NCBI RefSeq assembly: GCF_014635205.1
Contig: NZ_BMCN01000001.1
Location: forward strand, 372,001 to 436,000
Origin: Jeotgalicoccus aerolatus
GTDB taxonomy: Bacteria > Bacillota > Bacilli > Staphylococcales > Salinicoccaceae
Length of the DNA stretch: 64,000 nucleotides
Direction of reading: 5' to 3'
How positions within the stretch are numbered: position 1 is the first letter of the stretch; every line of letters starts with the position of its first letter. A program made the translations under genes and the position numbers. The notes under the pieces were generated by a model that saw nothing but the letters and a program-made list of their open reading frames with translations, did not search any database and had not been told where the DNA came from. This document shows, piece after piece, positions 1 to 10,112 of this stretch.

Positions 1-234
1 GCGCATTAATTCATGAATGTAAATCGAAATTGACGGAACACCCATGCCTGTACCCTGTACAGAAATTCTTTTGCCTTTGTAAGTTCCTGTATAGCCGAAC
101 ATGTTGCGGACTTCGTTGTAGCAGACCACGTCTTCTAAAAATGTTTCAGCGATATACTTGGCACGGAGCGGATCCCCCGGCAGTAAAATAGTATCGGCGA
201 TATCGCCTTTTTGTGCATTAATATGAACACTCAT
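1..234 (-). CDS. deoD: Purine nucleoside phosphorylase DeoD, N-terminal part (cut by window start)
   Basis: The first 78 codons of a gene running off the left edge. DeoD cleaves purine (deoxy)ribonucleosides with phosphate to free base and (deoxy)ribose-1-phosphate in the cytoplasm. The visible part opens [13 protein letters not shown] and contains [14 protein letters not shown] and GTGMGVPS, the phosphate-binding and N-terminal signatures of the hexameric bacterial family. The ATG at 234 follows an AGAGGAGAT ribosome site. Its pathway partner phosphopentomutase (deoB) lies at 56-57 kb. Identity is firm; the C-terminal two thirds cannot be judged. Confidence 0.93.
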   Translation of the reverse strand, partial: MSVHINAQKGDIADTILLPGDPLRAKYIAETFLEDVVCYNEVRNMFGYTGTYKGKRISVQGTGMGVPSISIYIHELMR

Positions 235-247
235 ACTTTCATCTCCT

Positions 248-478
248 CTATGATTGTAGCCATTCTTTGTAATCTGAAAAACTTTCATCAAACGTATCTA
301 ATGATATATTAAGATACGGGTTCTTTTCAAGATAATCTGAAATTTCATGGTAATTATTTGAGTATTTTGGAAAAGACATGTCGTCAGCGATATGATTTGC
401 CAGTTTACCGGTGTCATTTTTCGCACCGGCTTGTGTTTTCATATACTGATAATATGGACGGTCTTTCATATTACTCAC
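248..478 (-). CDS. yozE: YozE/UPF0346 family small protein
   Basis: A 76-residue soluble protein of the UPF0346 (YozE) family, whose fold resembles a SAM-like helical bundle; function is unknown. Recognisable family positions are the N-terminal YYQYMKTQ segment, [11 protein letters not shown], and the C-terminal DYKEWLQS. It starts 8 nt inside the end of msrB, so it is probably translationally coupled to the msrA-msrB operon. There is no signal peptide or membrane segment. Family assignment is good; no role is proposed. Confidence 0.85.
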   Translation of the reverse strand: MSNMKDRPYYQYMKTQAGAKNDTGKLANHIADDMSFPKYSNNYHEISDYLEKNPYLNISLDTFDESFSDYKEWLQS

Positions 479-905
479 CGGACTCTAAGAGATTGACGTA
501 TTCACCGTAGCCTTCTTTTTCAAGATCTGCTTTAGGAATAAAATCAAGCGCTGCAGAGTTGATGCAGTATCTTAAACCGCCGAGTTCTTTCGGTCCGTCG
601 GGAAAGACGTGGCCGAGATGGGAATCTGAAGTTTCACTTCTGACTTCGGTGCGGCGCATGCCAAAAGTCGTATCGAGATGTTCCGATACGTCTTCTTCGG
701 ACGCTGATTTGGCAAAGCTCGGCCAGCCGCATGAAGAATCAAATTTATCATTAGACGTAAACAGCGGCTTGCCGCTCAGTTTATCGACGTAAATCCCCTC
801 TTCGAAATGTTTCCAGTATTCATTTTCAAACGGTGCTTCCGTACCGTTCTCTTTCATCACTTGTCTTTCAAGATCTGACAGTTCATTAATATCTTTTCTA
901 GCCAT
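471..905 (-). CDS. msrB: Peptide methionine-R-sulfoxide reductase MsrB
   Basis: MsrB reduces the R-epimer of methionine sulfoxide in proteins, with electrons from thioredoxin. The 144-residue protein shows the catalytic RYCINSAAL motif (Cys114) and a second cysteine at position 59 in SSCGWPSF, where the resolving cysteine normally sits. [10 protein letters not shown] is present, while the paired CxxC zinc motifs of many MsrB proteins are absent, as in staphylococcal MsrB. Its ATG overlaps the msrA stop codon by one base (TAATG), so the two stereo-complementary enzymes are coupled. Confidence 0.95.
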   Translation of the reverse strand: MARKDINELSDLERQVMKENGTEAPFENEYWKHFEEGIYVDKLSGKPLFTSNDKFDSSCGWPSFAKSASEEDVSEHLDTTFGMRRTEVRSETSDSHLGHVFPDGPKELGGLRYCINSAALDFIPKADLEKEGYGEYVNLLESGE

Positions 906-1426
906 TATTTTTCACCCCATACATTTTCGACGAATCCTTGTCGTCCTGAACCTTTATAAAAAGCATTGTAATGCCCTGTATTTTTCTTGTAGAAATCCTG
1001 GTGTTCTTCTTCTGCTTTGTAGAAATTTTTATACGGCAGCACCGGCGTATTAATCGATGCGCTGAAAATTTTTGCTTCGTCGAGTTCTTTAATGACCTGC
1101 AGTGCGATTTCATGCTGGTTCTCATCGTGATAAAAAATCGCCGGCATGTACTGCGGTCCGCGGTCGCCAAACTGGCCGCCGATATCTGTCGGGTCAAATG
1201 TTTTAAAGAAGATTTCAAGCAGTGCGCGGTAGCTCATCGTATTTTCGTCAAAGTCGATTTGCACGGCTTCTACGTGGCCTGTTTCACCTGTAGAGACTTG
1301 TGCATAAGTTGGATCGGGCTCATCCCCGTTAGAGTAGCCTGAAATAATTTCATTGACGCCGTCCCACTGATCGAACGGTTTAATTAAACACCAGAAACAT
1401 CCGCCTGCTAAAGTTGCAGTTGCCAT
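905..1426 (-). CDS. msrA: Peptide methionine-S-sulfoxide reductase MsrA
   Basis: MsrA repairs S-methionine sulfoxide in proteins and free methionine. The 173-residue protein has the GGCFWC active-site motif with catalytic Cys10, plus [12 protein letters not shown] and the [11 protein letters not shown] segment of the family. The ATG follows a strong AGGAGGAATTAAATT leader. First gene of an msrA-msrB-yozE unit. Two reductases with complementary stereospecificity in one operon is the usual arrangement in Firmicutes. Confidence 0.95.
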   Translation of the reverse strand: MATATLAGGCFWCLIKPFDQWDGVNEIISGYSNGDEPDPTYAQVSTGETGHVEAVQIDFDENTMSYRALLEIFFKTFDPTDIGGQFGDRGPQYMPAIFYHDENQHEIALQVIKELDEAKIFSASINTPVLPYKNFYKAEEEHQDFYKKNTGHYNAFYKGSGRQGFVENVWGEK

Positions 1427-1439
1427 AATTTAATTCCTC

Positions 1440-1991
1440 CTAAAAAGTGTTGTTAATTGAAAAATACCATGCATCGTTTTCATAGTCTATTGTATCGACC
1501 TGAAGTTCGACGCCAAAATACTGTTCGAAGATCGACATATCGATTACAATGGCCCGCTCCTCTTCGCTCATCTCAATACCTGCAGGTAAATCGACAAGAT
1601 TTCTGAGCGCGGTATAGAGCACATCTCCATTGATAGGCAGACCCGCTAAGTTTAAATCTGTCAGCTCGATAATAATCGTATTGCCGCTGACGACGGGTTC
1701 ACCGGAAATGCTCGAGTTAATATCGAAACCGAGCAGCTGTTGAGCAATATCGACATCGATGCCGTTCGTATTAATATCCACTGTGAATTCTTTATAGGGA
1801 ATATTTTCGTTAATGAGCGATTCGACTGTACTATTCGATAAAATAAATTCTATATCCTGCGGTTCTTGCGCAGACTCATTTTGAGCTGTCTCTTCATACG
1901 ACTGATTAAAAAATAAAAAGACAGCAATGAGACAAACAATGTTAATCGCCAGCAGGATAAAAAATAAGGTCATCCATACTTTTTTAGTCAT
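1440..1991 (-). CDS. ypmS: YpmS-like membrane-anchored protein (DUF2140)
   Basis: A 183-residue protein with one N-terminal membrane segment (about residues 7-29) after a MTKK start and an extracytoplasmic domain rich in Ile, Asn and acidic residues. Length, topology and position directly upstream of msrA match YpmS of Bacillus subtilis (DUF2140), also next to msrAB there. The function is not known. It follows dfrA by 3 nt and probably shares the thyA-dfrA transcript. Confidence 0.72.
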   Translation of the reverse strand: MTKKVWMTLFFILLAINIVCLIAVFLFFNQSYEETAQNESAQEPQDIEFILSNSTVESLINENIPYKEFTVDINTNGIDVDIAQQLLGFDINSSISGEPVVSGNTIIIELTDLNLAGLPINGDVLYTALRNLVDLPAGIEMSEEERAIVIDMSIFEQYFGVELQVDTIDYENDAWYFSINNTF

Positions 1992-1994
1992 GAC

Positions 1995-3435
<1,441 letters not shown>

Positions 3436-3521
3436 AAAAATCACCCTTTTCTTTTATTATGTAATTCTATATAATTAATATTAACGACAGAGAAAATATA
3501 CGAGTGATCGGAGTGTTTTGA

Positions 3522-3593
3522 ATGGAAATTTTATTCACAATCGGTTTAACTTTACTTGCAGGCTACATGATTACAATGTGCATCTACGAGTAA
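3522..3593 (+). CDS. Putative 23-residue membrane peptide
   Basis: A short reading frame encodes MEILFTIGLTLLAGYMITMC followed by IYE. It is almost entirely one hydrophobic helix. It has a plausible ribosome site (CGGAG, eight bases before the ATG) and ends just before a strong bidirectional terminator. It lies divergently from thyA in an otherwise empty 200-base gap. No family is recognised; it could be a small membrane regulator, a type I toxin-like peptide, or chance. Evidence is start signal, composition and position only. Confidence 0.45.
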   Translation: MEILFTIGLTLLAGYMITMCIYE

Positions 3594-3606
3594 TATAATA
3601 CTTATG

Positions 3607-3638
3607 AAAAAAGGAAAGGGCATGCCCTTTCCTTTTTT
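3607..3638. terminator. Bidirectional intrinsic terminator between the 23-residue ORF and brxA
   Basis: A perfect inverted repeat with 16-base arms, centred between 3622 and 3623. The core is GGAAAGGGCA/TGCCCTTTCC, with six A on the left and six T on the right, so it can end transcription from both sides. The brxA stop codon overlaps its right end. Confidence 0.9.
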
Positions 3639-4077
3639 ATTTTGCACAGTATTTATCGAAATCTTCTTTTAAGTCCATCATAATATCTTCAATCGATCTG
3701 TTTTCAATATTTTCACGTGCAGTAAATGACACCAGCTCTTTGCCTTTAAATAAAGCAAATGACGGGCTGGATGGGGCTGCATCAATATATTCGCGCATGG
3801 CGGCAGTCGCCGGACGCTCCTGGCCGGCAAATACTGTAGCCAGACGGTCAGGTTTAACCGGGTTCTGATTAGTGACAGTCACAGCTGCTGGTCTTGCCAG
3901 ACCTGCTGCACAGCCGCAGACACTGTTAATTACAACGAAAGTTGTTTCGTCTGCCTTAGAGTTATCCATAAAACCGCGGACGTCATCTTCAGTTGTTAAT
4001 TCTTCAAAATCGTAATTTGTCAGTTCTTTTCTCATCGGTTCTGCAATTTCTCTCATATATGCCTGATATGCATCCAT
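3637..4077 (-). CDS. brxA: Bacilliredoxin BrxA (YphP family)
   Basis: Bacilliredoxins remove bacillithiol from S-bacillithiolated proteins. The 146-residue protein carries the family CGC active site (Cys54, Cys56) in [14 protein letters not shown] and the PSSPSFALF segment. The start MDAYQAYM at 4077 follows AGGGAGCG and lies two bases after the cvfC stop, so it is coupled to cvfC. BshA (25-26 kb) makes the thiol it works with, and a paralogue (brxB) sits at the right end of the window. Confidence 0.93.
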   Translation of the reverse strand: MDAYQAYMREIAEPMRKELTNYDFEELTTEDDVRGFMDNSKADETTFVVINSVCGCAAGLARPAAVTVTNQNPVKPDRLATVFAGQERPATAAMREYIDAAPSSPSFALFKGKELVSFTARENIENRSIEDIMMDLKEDFDKYCAK

Positions 4078-4079
4078 GT

Positions 4080-5191
4080 TTATCGCTCCCTGTTCTGCAT
4101 TTGTTTCCACACGCTGCCGAGTGCGGACTCACCCTGTTCAATACGGGTGATCGCCATTTCTATTTGCAGTCTGACGTCGTATTGTGAATCATCCTGATGT
4201 GGACGCAATGCTTGGAGACTGCTTTCATCTCCCATTTCATATATAAACATGGCAGCGCGCCAACGGACGATTGGGCTCTTGTCACCCAGTGCCTCGTACA
4301 TATCTGTCAAGCCTTCTTTAAAGCCTAAATCACTGTATGCATCCGCAGCCGTTCTTCTGACCGGCACTGCCCGGTCTTTCATGGCCTGGCTTAAATACTG
4401 CAGTGTCTCTTTTGATTCAATCATGGCCAGCAGACTGACTGCAATACGTCTGACCTGCATCTTCTCATCATCTAAAGCATGGGATAAGAGCGGGTAATCC
4501 GCTGCGTCCGGCGTATCAAAATGACTGAGCATATACAGCCTTTCTTTCCAGTCTTCAGTATTTTTAAAGTCTTCAAGCGATACTTTAAAATACTTTTTAG
4601 GTGCAGGCTGCACGCGATTTTTTGCTTCGTCAGTCATCTGCTTCAGCACATCAGCCGGGTACAGGGCTTCAAGCTCTTCGATCACTTCTGTAAAGACGTC
4701 CTCCGGGCTGCCGTAACGAGATGACAGACTTTCCCACTTACGTGAGAAAATAATATTATCTTCAGGTAGAGTCGCTGCTGTGACAGCTTGTGTAAAACGG
4801 TCCGGCAATTGGCGGCGGTGTTCTTCACCGTCATTTAACTTCACTTGGTAAGGAATCCCTTTAAAAGTAAGAACCTGAGTGTCTACTTCACCGAAGTTTG
4901 ACTCAGGTGTCAGCCTTTTTTTGTATCACCGGCATCAGTCTTGTTAAATGTCGCCTCAATTTCAGGAATCAGATCATCCCATTCAACTTTCGCTTTTTTA
5001 TCTACAGAGATAAAATCAAGCGCATGAAAGACGCTGGTTACACTTTCAAGTTCAAGAACACGCGCGATAAAAGCCGGTGTATCCTCTGTGATCTCTTTAT
5101 AAGTTGAAGATTTCATGTCCTGTTTTGTTTCATTAACAGTAATCTTCATAGTATTTGGACTTGGTGTCGGTTCTATTCTAACAATTTCCAT
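4080..5191 (-). CDS. cvfC: Conserved virulence factor C homologue, expressed through an apparent -1 frameshift
   Basis: Two adjacent frames together match one CvfC/YpgR protein. Frame 0 (5191 to 4910, 93 residues) is an Nfu N-terminal-like domain beginning [16 protein letters not shown] and ending at TGA. The -1 frame (to 4080) carries HEAT-like repeats ending [13 protein letters not shown] -1 slip on the A7 run at 4922-4916 joins them without a stop into a 370-residue protein, about the length remembered for S. aureus CvfC, reading [19 protein letters not shown] across the junction. ATG at 5191 follows GGAGG. CvfC affects virulence in S. aureus; its biochemistry is unknown. A sequencing error or indel is the alternative. 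Confidence 0.8.
4873..4922 (-). other. Candidate -1 programmed ribosomal frameshift signal in cvfC
   Basis: Read on the minus strand: codons ACA AAA AAA GGC TGA, so the slippery heptamer A-AAA-AAA (4922-4916) is two codons before the frame-0 stop. A 7-base spacer (4915-4909) follows, then a nested hairpin: perfect 8-bp outer stem (4908-4901 with 4880-4873) and 5-bp inner stem (4897-4893 with 4889-4885) with a 3-base loop. A GGTGA lies three bases upstream of the heptamer. Heptamer, spacer and stem match known bacterial -1 signals. Confidence 0.6.
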
Positions 5192-5207
5192 GGTGGTGCC
5201 TCCAGTA

Positions 5208-5378
5208 TTATAGTTTATTGCCGTACATTTTCATATCAATGCCGACGGAACATTCCGTAATGCAGAATGAATGGGCAGCGGACTTGCTGCCTTCAGTGCG
5301 GTTAACTTCTTTTAACAGACATCCTTTGCAGTAGGTCTGTTCCAATTTATTAATTTTTTCAAGTACTTTCGTATCCAT
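5208..5378 (-). CDS. Small zinc-finger domain protein
   Basis: A 56-residue protein starting MDTKVLEKINKLEQ at 5378, seven bases after GAGG. It has two cysteine pairs, YCKGC (17 and 20) and FCITEC (39 and 43), with His36 nearby, which matches the small zinc-finger family found beside cvfC-like genes in staphylococci and bacilli. It is expected to bind one zinc; its partner is unknown. It lies 16 bases upstream of cvfC on the same strand and is probably co-transcribed. Confidence 0.78.
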   Translation of the reverse strand: MDTKVLEKINKLEQTYCKGCLLKEVNRTEGSKSAAHSFCITECSVGIDMKMYGNKL

Positions 5379-5426
5379 TATCATACCTCATTATTAAAAT
5401 TACGGCATCATTAAAAGAATAGATTT

Positions 5427-5831
5427 TTAGTCTTTATATGATTTTCTCTCTTTATACAGGCACGCCTTTGCTAAATTGTCCGCACCGCGATTATTTTTTC
5501 TCGGTGTATGAGTAATTATAAACATATCGAGTGCATTTGTTAAAGGAAGGAGTTTGTCAAAGTACGATTTAAATACTTTGTTTTTAACGTGCTGTTTATC
5601 GAAAGTATCTACAATAATTTTAGAGTCTGTATAGACAATCATCGATGTAATGTCGAGCGCAGCCGCTTCACGTACAGCAAACAGCAGCGTGGCCCACTCC
5701 GCTTCATGGTTGTCCATTTCACCGAGAAATACCGTCTTTTCAAAATTTAGCGTATTGTCTTTAATAATGACGGCACCTGCAGCGAGCTTAGGATTTAAGC
5801 TGGCTGCGGCATCGATATAAACTTTAGCCAT
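5427..5831 (-). CDS. RNase HI-like protein
   Basis: A 134-residue protein of the RNase H superfamily (reverse-transcriptase-like family in staphylococcal annotations). The four expected acidic residues are visible: Asp7 in YIDAA, Glu45 in NHEAEW, Asp69 in YTDSK and Asp118 in GADNLAKA, so it should be able to cleave RNA in RNA:DNA hybrids. It lacks the basic handle region of E. coli RNase HI. The ATG at 5831 follows AGGTGA and lies five bases after the exonuclease stop codon. Confidence 0.85.
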   Translation of the reverse strand: MAKVYIDAAASLNPKLAAGAVIIKDNTLNFEKTVFLGEMDNHEAEWATLLFAVREAAALDITSMIVYTDSKIIVDTFDKQHVKNKVFKSYFDKLLPLTNALDMFIITHTPRKNNRGADNLAKACLYKERKSYKD

Positions 5832-5836
5832 CGTTA

Positions 5837-6712
5837 TCACCTGAAGTTTAAAGTGGATAAGTATTTTTGTGCGACGCTGAGGTCATGATCAGCAAGAACA
5901 TTGTTAATATGCACAGTATCCAAATTTAAGCGGCTGTTGTCCATCATAGTATCTATTTTAAGCGGGACATCCGTAATGATGCGGGCCAGTCTTTGCGACA
6001 TCTGCAGAGACTCCATATCATTATTGATCTTCTCCTGCATTTTTGGCGTCAGCGTATCGAGATTATTTAAGAGTGCTTCGACGGAGCCGTGAGTCTGAAT
6101 GAGTTTTAAAGCCGTCTTTTCCCCGATGCCCTGGACACCTGAATAGCCGTCACTCGCATCTCCCATCAGCGCCTTCACATCGATAAACTGCTCGGGCGTA
6201 ATGCCGTACTGGTCTAAAAAGGCATCGTAGTTGTAATGATGGTATTCTGTATAGCCTTTTTTTGTCAGCCAGATTCTGTTGGTCCGGTTAATCAGCTGCA
6301 GTAAATCACGGTCGCCGCTCACAATAGTTAAATCATCGATATGCTGTGCCACTGTGCCGATGACATCATCCGCTTCATAGCCTCTGACACCGTCCTGGTA
6401 AAAGCCGATATCGTGAATGACATCTTTAATCATGTCGAATTGCGGCACCATTTCTTCCGGCGGTGCGACCCGGTTGGCTTTATAGCCTTCGAACCATTCA
6501 TTGCGCACGGATTTCGAGCCCATATCCCAGGCGACGATGACATGGTCAGGCTGGGTGAGTTCTAAAAGTTTAAAGGTATGTCTCAGCATGCCCTGTACGC
6601 CGTTTGTCGGCAAGTCTTTCTTGTTGTACATAAACTGATTGCGAAAACTTGTCGCGTAAAAGTGACGAAACAATAAAGCCATGCCGTCGATAATAAGTGT
6701 ATGCTGGCTCAC
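5837..6712 (-). CDS. ypcP: 5'-3' exonuclease (YpcP/FEN-like)
   Basis: A stand-alone 291-residue 5' nuclease related to the N-terminal domain of DNA polymerase I, used in Okazaki-fragment processing and repair. The metal-binding acidic clusters are visible in LIIDGMALLFR, GYEADDVIG, VSGDRDLLQL and LMGDASDGYSG, followed by the helix-hairpin-helix GVQGIGEKTALKL. The RNase H-like gene follows it immediately, and both could remove RNA primers. Confidence 0.93.
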   Translation of the reverse strand: MSQHTLIIDGMALLFRHFYATSFRNQFMYNKKDLPTNGVQGMLRHTFKLLELTQPDHVIVAWDMGSKSVRNEWFEGYKANRVAPPEEMVPQFDMIKDVIHDIGFYQDGVRGYEADDVIGTVAQHIDDLTIVSGDRDLLQLINRTNRIWLTKKGYTEYHHYNYDAFLDQYGITPEQFIDVKALMGDASDGYSGVQGIGEKTALKLIQTHGSVEALLNNLDTLTPKMQEKINNDMESLQMSQRLARIITDVPLKIDTMMDNSRLNLDTVHINNVLADHDLSVAQKYLSTLNFR

Positions 6713-6728
6713 ATCTGTCTCCTCCGTT

Positions 6729-9700
6729 CTATTCTATAATATTTTGTACTTGTTTCAAGAGCGCTGTATCCTGATCGTAATCTTCTCTCGATATTTCTTT
6801 CGGTGCTTCTTGCAATGCCTCAGTAATTGAACTTAAGTCATCTTCAAGCTGGGCATCGAGTAAGTTCGTATATTCTTCAGCCAATGTTTCCATTTGCTGT
6901 TTAAGCTTATCTGTATCGATCGACTGAACGATGGCAATAGCCATATCGAGCAGCGCATCTCTGTATAATTGAGTTTTGTTTTTATGCTGGTAGAGTATTT
7001 TATCGAACGGTGCGAGTACATCCCCGCCGATTTCTATGACCGGCTCTTTAGCTTTGGCACTTTGTACAGATAAAGTCCCGGGTGTCCCCGACTGATCGAG
7101 CCGTTCGTTAAACTGAGTAATCATCTGCAGCGTTTTTTGGTCCGCCTGGCGGTAAATCGCGTTAAACGCAATACTCGTCTCCAGTGTCATAAAGCCCTCG
7201 ATGTTTTGAGTCAGCATGGCTTTATTTTCTTTAATGTAATGCTTATTGCTCATTTGAGACACGGTGAGTATGCCTTTTAAATGATCGTAGAGCTGCAGTT
7301 CCAGCCGCTTAGTTAAGTAAGTCAGAATAATATCAATTTCCTGTTTTAAAGTATCATTCAGACTGGCTGCCTGCATACTTGGAAGATCATTTAATAAGTG
7401 CTGTCTGCGTTCAATCAGCTGCCTGCGCTCTTCTCCGTTATCTTCATACTGGCGGAGATTACTCTTTAATGTATTGACGAGCTGGCTTTGTGTTTCCTGT
7501 AAAGTTCTGTATTGCACGTTATGCGATTCTTTATCTGCAATAGCCATAATGTCTTTTTCAGCGGCAGTAAAGTATGCATCTTCGCTTTCAAGCGCCCGTT
7601 TACTGGACACCGGATACAGCACATGCTTAATATTCATCGTATTCAGTGCGTTTCTCATATAGTCGAGGACTTTGTCTTTATCGTCTTCTGACTTCATTAA
7701 ATCAACAGCATTGATAATGAATATAATCGGGAAGTCCTTCCCTTTTAAAGATTGAATGTAATGCAGGAAGGTTTCATCTGACCGTGAGAACACATGATTG
7801 TAATAAGAGACGTAAATAATCATGTCGCTTTCAGTAATAATATCTCTCGTTTCTGACGTGTGACGGGCGTTAATAGAATTAATACCCGGCGAATCGATCA
7901 GCGTATAAGATTCTGTAACTTCTGTGTCTAATGAGACATTCGCTTTATGAATAAAAGTCGAATCCTGATCATTGCTGATTTTTTCAATCAAGATATTCGT
8001 ATCGATCGTCACAGTCTGGCCGAGTTCATCTTTATACTGATCGTAATTTTCCAGTATGCCGGCTAAGAGCGGTTTATACGTTTCATCCGCCTTGGCAATA
8101 TTTTTACGGATCCATTTTTTATAGCCTTCTGCTGTGTCGTGCGTCTCTCCTGATAAGGTACTGAGCGTATCGATTAAATCCGCTTCAGATTTATAGACAA
8201 CAGTGCTTGTAGGTTCGTTATTGATCTCTGTAATTGTTGCCGTCGTCGGATTTGGACTGGTCGTTAAATACTTATGACCAAGCAGCGCATTAATAAAGGT
8301 CGTTTTACCTGCACTAAATCCGCCAAAGACACTAATATTCGCCTTGTTGTTTTCAATCCGTGATAATTTATCTTTAATCAGTTTATGATACTCCGAGTAT
8401 CTTTGTGACTGCTCGAGCAGATGGCTTAATGCTTTAAACGGTTCGAGATTAATATCCGAATCATTGTTAACCGTAAATTCATTATGTCTACTTTCTTGTA
8501 TAATATTGTTATTATCTTTATCGAACGATAAAGTAATCTCTTCTAAGAGATTCAGCTTATCGATCTCATCATCCATATGAATATAGAAGTGACGGTAGTT
8601 CTGTGTATCGAGCGAGTCGATTAGACCGAGCAGTGATTTGGCTTCTGTATACAGTGCCTTTTCAGACTGCAGTGTCGTCTGGGCTTTCACTTCCCCATTA
8701 TCTTCTGCTTTTAGAGTCTCCAGATGGCTGTCTGCTTGTTCTGATACCGCTTTGACTAAAGCAGACTTCAGCTTATCGAAGTAATTTGTAATATAAGTCT
8801 GGTTTAAGGACGTCATCTTTTCATCTCCGAGATAGGCTCGGTCCCAAGTGAATTTAAAAGGCTGGCCCGTTAAACTGAGCGACTGAAAGAAGCTGTTAAT
8901 GTTAGCGTTGATTTCCGTTTCAATGACCGGCTGTATTGCAGTATCAACATCGGCGAGTGCCTCATTGTACATGAGCGCTTCTTTTTTCTTTTTACCAAAC
9001 AAGCCGCCGGCTTTCTTTTCCCCTGCCATCACTTTTAAATATTCCGTAATGGCATCCTTAACTTGGTGCGGGAATAAGTAGCTGTCTTTAACGAGTTTTT
9101 TCACCGACTCTTTAACATGTTCTCTTAAGACGTTCTCGTCGCTTCTTAAGTCATTGACTTCAGCTTTAGTGATTTCGCTGTTTAAATAGTCGATGCGTTC
9201 AGCTGCTTTGTCGGCATTTAAAGGATAATCGAGCTGCAGATCTTCTAAGCGTTCATCGAGGGCATCTCTTAAATAGACCAGCTGTTTATCTTCTATATTT
9301 TTTGTAATTCTTTCGTCATAAGCCGCTTCAAGTGTACTGCGGTCCGCTTCGGTCTTTTTAATAAATGCTTTTAAGTCGTCGATTTGATTATACGGCGACT
9401 CGTAAATAGACGTTGTAAAAATATGAGACGGCTGGATCGACCAATTGGACAGCGTTGCTTTGACACGGTTTAAAAATGTATCGAGTGTAATTTCAGCGTC
9501 ATCGTGTTTATCGATCTGATTAATAATGAGTACGAGCGGAATATTAAGGGCTGCAATTTCTTTTAAGAGCGTTAAATTATGCTCGCTTTCGACGTGGTTA
9601 TATTCAACCGTAAAGAAAATTAAATCGCTGTTCAGTAAAAAACGGTTGGCAGATTCTTCGTGGCTGTCATTATTCGAATCGACACCCGGCGTATCTTGAA

Positions 9701-10112
9701 ACACTGTCCCTTGCTGATACTCATCGGAGTCGACTGCCATAGTAATGGCCTGAATATCTAAATCTTTAGTGTTTAAAGATTTTAAGTCTGAATAGTTATC
9801 GACAACCGCATACTGATATTGGTTTATAAAGGCGTGTATATTATCATCGCCGCCGATTTCCACAGATACCGTATTACTCGTCGTCGGTACGGGTGACGAC
9901 GGCAGTATTTCTTCACCGAGCAGGTAATTAATCAGACTCGATTTCCCCGCAGAATAATGGCCGATAAAAGAAAATACCAGCTGTTCGTTATACGTTTTCT
10001 GAATGGCGTGGTCAATTTGCGATACGAGGGTATCATTGTCCGATTTCAGAATTTCTTTTTTTAATTTATAGAGCGTATTAAGTGTTTCTCTGTTTTCCCC
10101 TTCTTGTGACAA
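6729..10112 (-). CDS. dynA: Bacterial dynamin-like protein DynA
   Basis: A 1127-residue large GTPase with two fused dynamin units, as in B. subtilis DynA (YpbR). Unit 1 has the P-loop GHYSAGKSSLIN (about residue 52), DTPGVDSN and INQIDKHD. Unit 2 has GGFSAGKTTFINALLG (about residue 597), DSPGINSI and INAVD. Long helical stalks follow each GTPase. DynA tethers and fuses membranes and contributes to membrane stress and phage defence in Bacillus. The start is TTG directly after the stop of the methyltransferase gene (TAATTG), with GGGGAG upstream. Confidence 0.93.
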   Translation of the reverse strand: MSQEGENRETLNTLYKLKKEILKSDNDTLVSQIDHAIQKTYNEQLVFSFIGHYSAGKSSLINYLLGEEILPSSPVPTTSNTVSVEIGGDDNIHAFINQYQYAVVDNYSDLKSLNTKDLDIQAITMAVDSDEYQQGTVFQDTPGVDSNNDSHEESANRFLLNSDLIFFTVEYNHVESEHNLTLLKEIAALNIPLVLIINQIDKHDDAEITLDTFLNRVKATLSNWSIQPSHIFTTSIYESPYNQIDDLKAFIKKTEADRSTLEAAYDERITKNIEDKQLVYLRDALDERLEDLQLDYPLNADKAAERIDYLNSEITKAEVNDLRSDENVLREHVKESVKKLVKDSYLFPHQVKDAITEYLKVMAGEKKAGGLFGKKKKEALMYNEALADVDTAIQPVIETEINANINSFFQSLSLTGQPFKFTWDRAYLGDEKMTSLNQTYITNYFDKLKSALVKAVSEQADSHLETLKAEDNGEVKAQTTLQSEKALYTEAKSLLGLIDSLDTQNYRHFYIHMDDEIDKLNLLEEITLSFDKDNNNIIQESRHNEFTVNNDSDINLEPFKALSHLLEQSQRYSEYHKLIKDKLSRIENNKANISVFGGFSAGKTTFINALLGHKYLTTSPNPTTATITEINNEPTSTVVYKSEADLIDTLSTLSGETHDTAEGYKKWIRKNIAKADETYKPLLAGILENYDQYKDELGQTVTIDTNILIEKISNDQDSTFIHKANVSLDTEVTESYTLIDSPGINSINARHTSETRDIITESDMIIYVSYYNHVFSRSDETFLHYIQSLKGKDFPIIFIINAVDLMKSEDDKDKVLDYMRNALNTMNIKHVLYPVSSKRALESEDAYFTAAEKDIMAIADKESHNVQYRTLQETQSQLVNTLKSNLRQYEDNGEERRQLIERRQHLLNDLPSMQAASLNDTLKQEIDIILTYLTKRLELQLYDHLKGILTVSQMSNKHYIKENKAMLTQNIEGFMTLETSIAFNAIYRQADQKTLQMITQFNERLDQSGTPGTLSVQSAKAKEPVIEIGGDVLAPFDKILYQHKNKTQLYRDALLDMAIAIVQSIDTDKLKQQMETLAEEYTNLLDAQLEDDLSSITEALQEAPKEISREDYDQDTALLKQVQNIIE

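Noticed and set aside
4080-4844. Separate HEAT-repeat gene starting at GTG 4844
   Set aside because: That frame continues upstream with CvfC-like residues to the slippery run, and the GTG has no well-placed ribosome site.
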